From positions 38,857,501 to 38,921,500 of the forward strand of contig BSBM01000361.1 of NCBI GenBank assembly GCA_027924585.1: DNA of 64,000 bases, in the 5' to 3' direction. Under the pieces are notes generated by a model. The model was not told the DNA's origin, made no database searches, and was given only the letters and a program-made list of their open reading frames with translations. Below are positions 44,901 through 54,510 of this stretch, in pieces. The stretch is from Larix kaempferi. Lineage: Eukaryota; Streptophyta; Pinopsida; Pinales; Pinaceae. Position numbers and translations under genes: made by a program. The stretch's first letter is position 1; each line of letters opens with the position of its first letter.

Positions 44901-47900
44901 CTATCCCTGAGCCGCGTCCTTTGGTGATTGAGGCGCTTCTGGGATCGCTGGGGTTTCCTCTTGTACTACTGCAATGGCTGGGCCACTCTCTGATGTGGTA
45001 GCTTGGCTGGCTGCCAATGCCCTCTCTACCTCTGCTATATGAATTCCCCAGTGATTTGTGTCCCTTACAATATTTGTTCCAACCAGGGGACTCATGAATA
45101 TGAGAGATATTTCTTGCTTGGCCAGTTCTTCTGCTAAGACGGTTATTTTAGCTGTATTGACTCGGAGGCTTTCTTCTAGGCTATGTTGATGAACAACAGC
45201 TTGGCTGATAAATTGGTGTAAATCTTTAGCTGTCAACGTGTCCATCTTCTGCACATATTCACTTTATGCCTGGAGTTTTATACTTAGATTAGCTAAATAC
45301 TGTGCTTTATCCGGGAACTCTTCTATCCTTTGGGGCATGGCTATTCGGCAGCTTTCCTGTGTGGTCCGGATTTGAGAGTACACAGTCTTGCACCGCTCAT
45401 AAGTGGCTGAGGTTATGGTGGCCAAATTGACTCCGTAGTCTTTAGAATACTCTAGGGTGCGTATATATTCCTGGTATTCAACAATATATTTAAGGGGAAG
45501 AGTTGCTGGGAATCCTGACTTCCCTTCTCTCCATTCGATGTGCTTTTAATCTCCCCACTAATGCGTGCGTGCTTCCTCCTGATCCTGGTGGCTTCAACAT
45601 TGATTCCCTTGACTTTGGCCATGACTGCTTTTAGTCTGTATACTTCCTCTACTATGAGTTATCGAACTCCATAGGTCTCTCTTAGTATTCCACAAGCCTG
45701 CTCGTGGAAGGGGCTGATGTCTCCCATTTTGTTGTTTGCCAATCCCAATTGTTCTTCCAGTTCATCGACCTCTTAAAGGTTGTCAAATTTATCCGATTCG
45801 AGCTTCAAATTCTTACCTTTAAGCTTTGCATTTTCTGCTTCTAATACTCTTATTTGTATTGCCAGAGCTCTCCTGTCTACCTCCAATTGTTGGAGTGCTT
45901 TATTTAATTCCTCCTTTTGAGAGGTGAGAGCATTATTCTTCTCAATCATCAGATTTGTGCAGTTCTGCTCTTTAACTAAAGCTTCCTGAAGTTGCTGCGC
46001 CTTCTCCTTTTCTTCATCCAACCTATCTCCCAATGTGTTGACATTATCTGCAGTTGCTGTAACAGCGGCTACGGAGATGGATGCCAAGATTCTAGCAGCT
46101 TCTTTTGTGTTCCGCAAGACCATAGTCTCTTGTGTAGTGACGATGTCAGGCCGAAACAGTCTTTTCAATTTGGAACCCTTCTCCTTGACAATGGTTTTCC
46201 TCTTCTTGTTGTAAGCAAAATTTACCTAGTTAGAAACTGTGCTGCCTTTATAGGGTGTGAAAGGGACAATGGGTAGATCCCTTATGGGGGAGCCCATATC
46301 CAAGTTTTGCAGGTCTGGGATTTTGGGGTCAACCTCTTCTTGGGATTTCTTTTCTTCTTCTTCTTTCCTCCTTGCCTCTTCTTCCTGCTCCGTTCTTCTT
46401 TTGTCATCTTCTTCCTACTTAGCATTAGTTTCCAGCCTAATTCTTTCTTCCTCTTCTTCTCTCTTTCTTACTTCAGCTTCGGCTGCTTGGATTCTCGAAT
46501 TTTCTTCTTCTCTACGTTTATCTTCTTGGATTTTCTTTGCTTGTTCCAAGAGTCTTAGTTCTTCTTCCAATAAATTTTTGGAGCTCGAGCTGGCCCCTTC
46601 TTTGTCCACCTGAAAAATCTGTGGCTCAGCCATATTGCTGATTCCCCTATATGGTACCTCCTGTGGATCATAAAAGTTGGCATATTCACAGGGAGTAGAG
46701 AGTTCTTTGCAATGCTGCGCAACTTTGCCCTGTCAATCATTCCTGTGAAAAATCCTTTCTCCGAAATGAAAACTCTTCAATTTTGCAACAAATTCTTTTA
46801 TAGTTGCAATTCCTGAAAACTTGTAAGACCCAACATAAAAGGGCAAGGGGGGAAAAGTGGCTTTCTTGGCCTTATACAAAGTGTTACCCATCCCATCAAT
46901 GAACACTTGCCTCACCATTTCGTTGTGGAATACGTAATCTATAGCATACCTTGGGAGAATGTATGGGGAATTGGAACCTCCATACATTCTTATGTAGGTA
47001 CCTTCTGGAGAAAAGTAGAAATCGCCATACTTTTCCAAGGCTTCCATGGCGTTTTCAGATAGACAATTGGGTTCTTCATTAAATATCAACTGATAAAGGG
47101 GCATAATTAACTCTTCGCAAATGAGCTTATAATCCCTCTTGTAATTCTGATCCCAAAACATCTTATAGGCTATGAACACCGGGCCCTCTGCCGAGCTCCA
47201 CATGCATCCCAACTTGGGAAAAAGACATTTTTCCACGATGCAATCTATGACGTATGAAGGCATATAAAGTTCTGCTTTCCTTTCTACCAACCCTTCTTTA
47301 GCCAATGTTATTGTTGATGTCAGGCTGTCTGAGAGAATGTCAGCCCAATTAAAGATTTTCCCTTTGAAGGCTACATAATGGATGATAGGGACCCATTGTA
47401 GCATAAACATTGTCCCATCGGGTCTCCCAAAGATTCTGGTTAGCATGAGAGTGATCAATCTAAAGGGAGGTCTCAGATTCTGGACTTCGTATTCTTCATT
47501 GTCCCTTTTCCTGAATTGCTTGCCTGAAATTAACAACCTTCTTGCCATGCCTAGATTATCCATATGGATTTCTTCCAACCATGCATCGTCCAACCGCTGT
47601 TGTGCTTTAGGTAATTTGTAGGCTATTGCGATGTAAGACGGGTGAAAAGATGCAAAGGCCTTTCCCATGCTATCTGCTATAAGTCTAGTTTTGGTGTTGG
47701 CATGCTGCAGCACCCATCCGATCACCTCTGAACATGGGAAGAGTTCTGGATGTGTGGCCGCTTTGGATATGCAGGAGTTCTAGATATTTTGATATAAGCA
47801 TTCTTCTTCAAGGAGAGCTTCAAGAAAGTCCTGATCTCTTATCATACGGTAAACATCACCCCAGTTTACTTCCGGAGGCACGTTTGCAGTGCATTTGGTG

Positions 47901-47971
47901 TCGTGGAACATTGTCTCCATTCTGGTGCTTTCATCGATTGCCTTCGTTCTCCTCTTGCCACCTTTGGCCAT
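44901..47971 (-). pseudogene. U3-encoded accessory protein, copy in the 3' LTR (about 1,020 codons)
   Basis: ATG at 47971 (MAKGGKRRTKAIDES); an upstream in-frame stretch lacks another ATG. One frame runs from there to about 45,550 with stops near 47,780, 46,730, 46,413, 46,220, 45,770 and 45,660. After a 1-nt deletion at about 45,545 the sequence continues in another frame to TAG 44901-44903. Parts: a globular domain to about residue 413 (NLRPPFRLITLML, FNWADILSDSL, YQLIFNEEPNCL, YIRMYGGS); an E/K-rich stretch around 46,300-46,630; coiled coils at 45,775-46,020; and a helical C-terminus. The N-terminal part loosely recalls plant retroelement-associated domains, but I cannot name it. No signal peptide or membrane span is seen. 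Confidence 0.65.
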
Positions 47972-50691
47972 TATGGGAATCCTGTTCAACAATTAACGTG
48001 AATAAGCATGTATGTCATGATGTTGATAATCCAACTAATGTTTGTTAGATAATCTCCTTATTTCAACCAAAATTCCTGAAAATGTTCCCTTCATATATCA
48101 GTTTAAAACTTGTGAGACTACCAATTAAGCTACTTTTATGGTTGCCATGGTGAATAGGGATTATGAAAGCAGACGGGAAAAGGATGGTCTAGGTAGCTAA
48201 GTCCTTGGAAACCAACATTTACTCATGTGCAAGCGCGGAAGGTGTAAATTTTTCAATAGCGAAGATGTCCATGATTAGGTACGGGAAAGAGCAGGAAAGG
48301 TCTAGTGGGTGACGGGTATGTGCATGTTTTTTTAAAGTGCGAGAGTCTCGAGACCCTTCATGTCTATGCTTAGAGTTGCTGAAAAAATGCTTCTTGGGTT
48401 AGGAGTAAAAGATCATCTGAGACTGTGAGGAACAAGCTCTAACGCTATTGATGGTAGAAGAGACCAATCGCAATACCAGAATGACCTTGGATAATCCAAA
48501 AGACCCTAGGCTTAACTGTGGCTAAGAGGAAAAAGACTTGGTCGGATAGTACTTTGAATTGGGTGCATTACGGGTCGATGCTAGGCGTGACTGTTATGGA
48601 AAAACACCGCAGCTAGAATAAAAATAGATCAAACAAATTTTAGATAGGAACAAACATCTTAACCAGGCCTTCGAATGTACTTACTTGGAAAAGAAAGGCG
48701 TGGTGCCGACGATTCGAGTCGAATAGTCTATGGATTTACGCCTTCAAACGATGATGGACGCACTTGGTTACTCGAACGGAACGAAAAAACCTTCAGATGA
48801 TGAAAACAAATGAAATGCCAACGGGGTTTCATCCCTATATATTTGAAATGGTACGTGTGGGCCATTAATTCGGTGGTTGCATGCCATTAAACGAGTTTTA
48901 AGCCTGCATATGACCGAGTCACGTCGAAACCTTTTCAATAAATGTGACCATCAAAAGCTGGAGGGTTATGTTAACGCTTCCGACCCACGCGGGAAGAAAA
49001 GAGAAAATTGGTCCACCGTTGCGGGGAAGTTGTGTGAATGCTTCCGCGAATGAGTCATGCATCGCGGCGGACTTAAGTGAACTTTTTCGCTTTCGCGGGA
49101 AAGTTGGCCAAGTTCTTCCGAAAATATGCCAAAGTTTGTGGGGTGGAAGAAAAAGACGAGTTTCTCCGAAGAACTTGTTGATGCATTTCCAGCGTTTGCG
49201 GAAGGGTTAGATGAAAGCTTCCGCCGTAGCGGAAGGATTTGAAGAGTTTGTTCCGCCGCAAGATCATTTGAATAAACGTTTTGCCTTTTCGGATACTTTG
49301 TGATAAATTTTCTGCCACAGTTTGACTTGGCTATCTCTTTTGTTGTTTTGGAAGACTTGGGACAACTCTTCCGCTATTGCGGCAAAATTAGCTCAGAGCT
49401 TCCGCCGTTGCGGGCCGAAAGACAGAGTTTTACTTGGGCAAAAAGACGAAACTCAAAAATGCTAAGAAAAATTAAGATCAAAAGAAACTAAGTCACTAGA
49501 TGCCAAGATGTTGCAAATTTTTTTTAAGGCAAACATACTCAACAAAGAGGAAGGGGCCCCAATATTTTTTCAAAAAATAAAAAGTGGGGGTTGTTGTACC
49601 AACAACAAATGGCGATTCGCTGGTGAACACAGATCTCTGAAGCAAAACTCATCTTGAAGTCAAGAAACTTTCAAAGTGTTGATTACATATGTACCCAGAT
49701 GTCTTCGTAGTTCAGTTTCGAAGAATGCATTGATCACTCTTATCGTGATGGTGATAAAAGGGAGAATGTAGCGTTGATTCAGTTTTCTTTAGAACTCTCT
49801 AAGGGCCGAATTGTAAGATTAAAAGAAAACTGTCCTTCAGAAGTTTAAATAGTATAGGAATCCACAGGATCGTGACAAAATCTCACAAGGACATTCGTTT
49901 GTTCCTCATTCCCATGCTTTTACATCCTTTTAGATGTTTCTTTAATTTTCAACTTTTAGCCGTTTTGAGCCTTCCAGAAATAAGTTTCTCCTACTTTATA
50001 TGCTTCGACATTAGTTCTTCAATCCAAAATGTCCTTTTGTGTGAACAGAAGATTAGATTTCATGATTCACAGATGAAGAAGAACTTTAGCTGGGCTGATT
50101 TATTATATAGTCCTCTTCATCTTTCTTGAGCTCACTTTAATTTCTCGACCATGCTTTAATTGAGGCGAGAATTTCTGGAAACCAGACTCCTTGAGATATG
50201 CCTTTTGGATTTAATTGTAGCATGGGATCATTTAAATACCATGTACCTGTGAGACATGTTTCCTTTCCATGGGTCTTGACATACTTAACTTCTTGAGACA
50301 ACTACTGACGTTAAAGTAAAAAATCCCTAAGATAGTTAAAAGGAAATACAGGATCGTAGCTATTTGACAGGGGTTATTTTGACCAACAAGAAAGAGAATC
50401 ACTGCATTCTAGGAGACCGATCATTGAAGACAAAGTTAAAAACATGTGTATCTTTATTGATGGGCTTTTGATGACCATCCTTCCGAGTTCTCTGGAGTCT
50501 TCTTCATTCAGCTACACCATAATTGGAGTTTTGGCTTTATTTCAAGCAATGGACCTAAAAACCTACTCAAAAGCAAAAAATAAAGAAAAATGGATTAAAC
50601 TGATTGAAAAAATAGAGGTAACAAAAGAAAAGGAAAGACCAAAACAAAACAGAGAAGCAGAGGTTTATTATGTACAAGAACCTTTCAGAAA
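47972..50691 (-). other. U3 distal part, LTR boundary zone and 3' UTR of the gypsy element
   Basis: No coding frame on the minus strand. 47,972-48,557 is repeated at the right end of the window. 48,950-49,430 is GC-rich with repeated CTTCCGC/GCGGAAG motifs, including the exact inverted repeat CTTCCGC-CGTA-GCGGAAG at 49218-49235. At 49,571-49,626 the plus strand reads an A-rich tract, AAAGTGGGGG, then TTGTTGTACCAACAACA, then AATGGCGATTCGCTGG. Frames on the plus strand here show no retroelement domain. Confidence 0.5.
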
Positions 50692-51222
50692 TCACGCAAA
50701 GTATTGCTTTAGGGCAAGACCATTGAGAGGGAGGTTCAGTTCCTCTCCTTGTAAGTCTTTCACCTTATAAGTTGATGGACCAATTTTTTCAGAAATTTGA
50801 TAGGGACTGAGCCATAAGTGCTGGAACTTCGTGTGCATTCCCTTACCCTCATGTTGGTGGTCCCACTTGAGGACCAAGTCTCCTACTTCGAAAGTTCTTT
50901 TCCCGGACTTTCTTTTATCAAACCATCGTTTGACTATGTCTTGATGATGATGAAACCGTTCCTTGGCTTTTTCCTGTGACTCTTCTAGTTTCAGAAGGGT
51001 ATCAATCCTGGACTGTAGGGCTTGACTGCTAGAACCTTAGGAGGATTGGGCCAACTTCAAGGATGGGAGTAATATATTCGGAGGGAGAATGGCTTCTTTT
51101 CCATAGACCGGGTTGAAAGGAGAAGCTCCTAAGGCATTTTTGGGCGTTACCCTATTTTCCCATAGGGCGTGAGGGAGGGTTGTGTGCCAGCCCCTTTGAT
51201 TTTCGATCACAGTCTTTTTTAG
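50692..51222 (-). pseudogene. Gypsy integrase C-terminal part
   Basis: The minus strand continues the pol frame after a TGA: WHTTLPHALWENRVTPKNAL, then FNPVYGKEAILPPN, a TAA near 51,040, then DTLLKLEESQEKAKERFHHH and GDLVLKWDHQHEGKGMHTKF followed by HLWLSPYQISEKIG. This is the usual GPY/F-type end of gypsy integrase, with no chromodomain visible. The frame ends at 50692. Confidence 0.78.
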
Positions 51223-51225
51223 GAT

Positions 51226-52140
51226 TCAGATGAGATTTTTATTGGTCGATTTAGCTAAATCGTTTCCCTGAGGGTAGTAATTGGCTGAATAATGTAATTT
51301 AATTCCTCTTTCATATGTGAATTCATTAATCTTTATTGATGAAAAATATGGAGCATTATCGAAAACCAGAGAAATTGGAACCCCAAGCCTGGTTATGATG
51401 TTCTCTTCTAAGAAGTTGATGACCGTATCCTCATTAGCTTTTCGTAGAGGGATAGCTTCTTCCCATCTTGTAAAATAATTTGTAGCGGTCAGAATGTACC
51501 GGTGCTGCAGCGAAGAGTTGGGGTTTATCTCCCCAATTATATCTATGCCCCATTGCTCGAATGGTTCAATAATGATAACTGGCTGCAAAGGGCTTGCTTT
51601 AGGTAGCTTTCCAGTGCTTCTTTGGCATACATCACAATTTTTGACATAGGCATGGGAATCTCTAAAGAGAGTGGGCCAATAATACCCTTCTCTGAGAATT
51701 TTCTGGGCTGTAGTGTCCCCAGAATAATGTCCTCCAGCAGGTCCATCATGTAGTTATTTGACCACGTTAATAGCATCTTCCTTTTCTAAACATCTGAGAT
51801 AAATTCCATCATAATTCTTTCTAAAGAGTACTCCTTCAATGATCTGATAAGCTGCTGATTTAAGACGGAGGGCTCTCCATTGCTTTGGACTCCAATGCTT
51901 TGGTAAGTAACCTGACTGTAAGTAATGTACTAGGTCTTTGTACCAAGACTCTGGGGCTGTAAAAATTGGACATATGTCTATCACATTCAGCTCGGCTTCA
52001 TTCCTCCAATCTAGCTCTTCATCAGTTTGGCTTTGAGTGAGTAGCTTGCATAAGCCTTGACCTTTAATAATGCTAGCTGGCTTGAATTCTAAGTCGTACT
52101 CCTGGAGAGCAGTGACCCAATTCCCTCTTCTTTCTCCCAA
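51226..52140 (-). pseudogene. Gypsy RNase H end, integrase zinc finger and catalytic core
   Basis: The frame continues with GNWVTALQEYDLEFKPASII (end of RNase H). The HHCC zinc finger follows (LHDGPAGGHYSGDTTAQKIL and YVKNCDVCQRSTGKLPKAS) after a TAA near 51,751. The core has WGIDIIGEI (first Asp) and LVFDNAPYFSS (second Asp). The region expected to hold the catalytic Glu reads QGNDLAKSTNKNLI, with Lys at the Glu position. The integrase would be inactive. Confidence 0.82.
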
Positions 52141-52221
52141 TTCCTTTTGGATGAAAAGAGTTCTAACAGCGGGGTGAGGGACTATGACTTTCGTCCTATT
52201 TTTTAGAATATATGGCCTGAA

Positions 52222-53880
52222 CTATTTTACTGCTTTGAAAACTGCATATGCTTGTTTATCTACCACAGGATAGTTCAGTTCAGGGCCTTGCAGACCAGTG
52301 CTCATAAAAGAAATTGGATATTCATCTCCTGATTCCGTCTTCTGAGTAAGCACAGCTGCAAGAGAGTCATCAAAAGCAAACGTATACATTATAAAATCTT
52401 TATCAAAATCTGGACTTCTTAAAGACGATGCCTTGGCTATAGAAGCTTTGATCTCTTTGAATGTGACCTTTTCCAAGTCTGTCCATTTAAATTGTACATT
52501 CTGTTTAACCATTTGTTGCAATGGTTTAACGATCTGGGCGAAGTCTGGCACGAACCTTCGGAAAAAATTTATGGTGCCCATAAATGATTGCATAGACTTC
52601 TTGCTGTGGCGCATGGGAATCTTATTGATAACCTGAACCCTTTCTTGATCTATTGAGATTCCCTCCTTGGAAATGATATGACCGAGAAGCTTTCCTTCAA
52701 GAACAACAAAAATGCTTTTCTTAGGATTTAGAGAGATGCCATACTTCCTACAGCGGTCAAAGATTTGCTTAAGGTGAGAAATGTGGTCTTCTCTCTTCTT
52801 TGAAAACACTGTCACATTGTCTAAGTATACCAATACACATTGACCGCCCAGTCCTCGGAAAGCAATGTCCATGGCTTGCTTAAAAGTAGCTCCTGCATTA
52901 ATTAAGTCAAAAGGCATTCTTCGGTACGCGAAGGTCCCCCACTTTGTGCGAAAAGTGGTTTTGAGTCGGTCTTCCTTCGCTACTAGTACTTGGTTGTAAC
53001 CAGAAAAACCATCTAGTAAGGAAAATATTTCTGATCCTGACACCATTTGCAATATCTGTTCCATTGGAGGCACCGGATAGTTGTCTTTATCGGAAGCTCT
53101 ATTCAAGTTTCGAAAATCTACGCACAGCCTGATTTCTCCTGATTTCTTCCGCACAGGGATTAGATTAACCACCCATTCAGAATGTCAGACTTTGAAAATG
53201 ATTTTGGCGTCCAACAATTTTTTTAGTTCCTTCTGAATTAGAGGCTTAAGCGTTGGATGCATTCTCCTTAGCTGTTGCTGAAAAGGTTTGACTCCTTCTT
53301 TCAAAGGTATTACGTGTTGAATGATGCGGGTGTCATATGTCTTTAGATCGTCATAGGTCCAATTGAACACATCTTTATATTGCTGAATTTTTTTAATGAA
53401 TCTACTTCTTTCCGCCAGCATACAACATTTTCCCAAATTGACATACTTCGGTTCAGCTTCTGTGCCCAAATTGATCAACTCGTATTGCAGGGCCGAACTG
53501 TGGGTTTTGGCATTCATAGATCTCCTGAATTTGTTTTGCAAATCGAAGAGGGTCTCTAGTGTTCTTACTCCTTTGGGCATAAAGTTGCCTTTCACTGTGT
53601 CTTTATTTTTTAGATCTGAGTCATGTTCTTCTTCCTCTATGATGGATTCTTGAAAAGCATCTTCATTGGTTAAGAAACTAATGATCTGTTCGTCGTCATT
53701 AAATAATTTGAAATTTGTGATGTTGTCCGGCACAGAAGGCCTGAAAATTAATTCAATAGAACATTTATTATTAGTGGGTACTAATTTGGAAGCGGAAGTA
53801 GCTAACAGATCAGCTGCAGCGGTTTGTAATCTTGGGACAGAATTAATGTTAAAAGCATCAAAACACGAGATCAAATTCTA
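52222..53880 (-). pseudogene. Gypsy reverse transcriptase and standard RNase H
   Basis: The pre-RT linker contains LQTAAADLLATSASKLVPTN and YVNLGKCCMLAERSRFIKKI. RT has HVIPLKEGVKPFQQQLRRMH, a TGA at about 53,182, then VRKKSGEIRLCVDFRNLNRA, FSLLDGFSGYNQ, TFRTKWGTFAYRRMPFDLIN and the catalytic box YLDN at the place of YLDD. The connection and RNase H follow (SFMGTINFFRRFVPDFAQI, FIMYTFAFDDSLAAVLTQ, YPVVDKQAYAVFKAVK). It is in the same frame as gag. Confidence 0.88.
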
Positions 53881-53887
53881 GATTTAT

Positions 53888-54508
53888 GCTTGATAGCCTC
53901 TTAAATGCGGTGAAAGACAATGAATCGTATTTCTTACTTGCCTAACAACAATTTTAGAATCACCAAAGACTTTCAAAAATTTAACATTAAGACCAATGGC
54001 TTTCTTCAAACCTTGAATGAGAGCTTCGTATTCTGCAGTATTATTAGTACATTCAAACTCTAACCTACATGATAAAAAATATTTATTTCTATCAGGGTCA
54101 ATTAAAATGCAACCAACTCCGGATCCTTCCTGTGTCTTGGAGCTATCGAAGTAAAGTGTCCAAAAGATATTTTCTTTTCTAACTAAGTTACTTTGATTTT
54201 TGTCTAAATTAGTGACTAAATCTACTATATTACAGTCAATATCATCAGCCTGCGAAAACTAAAGGAGATCAGGCTGTCTATCTGAAATATGGCTAACTTC
54301 TTCTGATTTGTAGTTTCCAGGTTCAATTTCCAAAAAGTAATTTCCTAAAACTGAGGACGAAAAGGCCACTGTTTCATTTTTTCCATCCAGCTGAGTAACA
54401 TTTTGTTTCATATGTGGCTCCCTCAATATCTTAATCTGATTATGACGATTTTGATATGGCATCCACAGATGAGACCAATCTGTTGCAAAATAGCCATTTA
54501 GTTTTGCA
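53888..54508 (-). pseudogene. Second RNase H (plant aRNH, RVT_3-like) between protease and RT
   Basis: In the gag-pol frame, 54240-53888 encodes IFWTLYFDSSKTQEGSGVGC, then ILIDPDRNKYFLSCRLEFEC, then TNNTAEYEALIQGLKKAIG and LKVFGDSKIVVRQVRN. This is the RVT_3-type RNase H found in Tat-lineage plant retroelements. The acidic residues (YFD, AEYE, FGD) are all kept. It is preceded by a linker (54508-54260) with a TAG at 54259-54261 and followed by TAA/TAG before the RT linker. No ATG of its own is seen, so it was part of the polyprotein. Confidence 0.8.
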
Positions 54509-54510
54509 GA

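Larger units (their letters stand above)
44012..48557 (-). repeat. 3' LTR of the gypsy element (minimum extent; true end possibly near 49.6 kb)
   Basis: It matches 56799-64000 (minus the nested insertion) essentially throughout. The far end cannot be fixed because the other copy leaves the window. TGTTG/CAACA-type ends make 49604 or 49607 a candidate boundary, but no polypurine tract abuts it. It contains U5/R (44012 to about 44,690), a TATA box at 44691-44700 and the accessory frame in U3. Confidence 0.75.

Noticed and set aside
46257-46613. Serine/leucine-rich open frames on the plus strand (also 59044-59437)
   Set aside because: They are the complement of the Glu/Lys-rich coiled-coil segment of the minus-strand accessory protein, whose low complexity keeps the opposite frames open.
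50444-50770. Plus-strand frame of 108 codons near the gypsy pol end
   Set aside because: Overlaps the 3' end of the integrase frame on the other strand and has no recognisable content.
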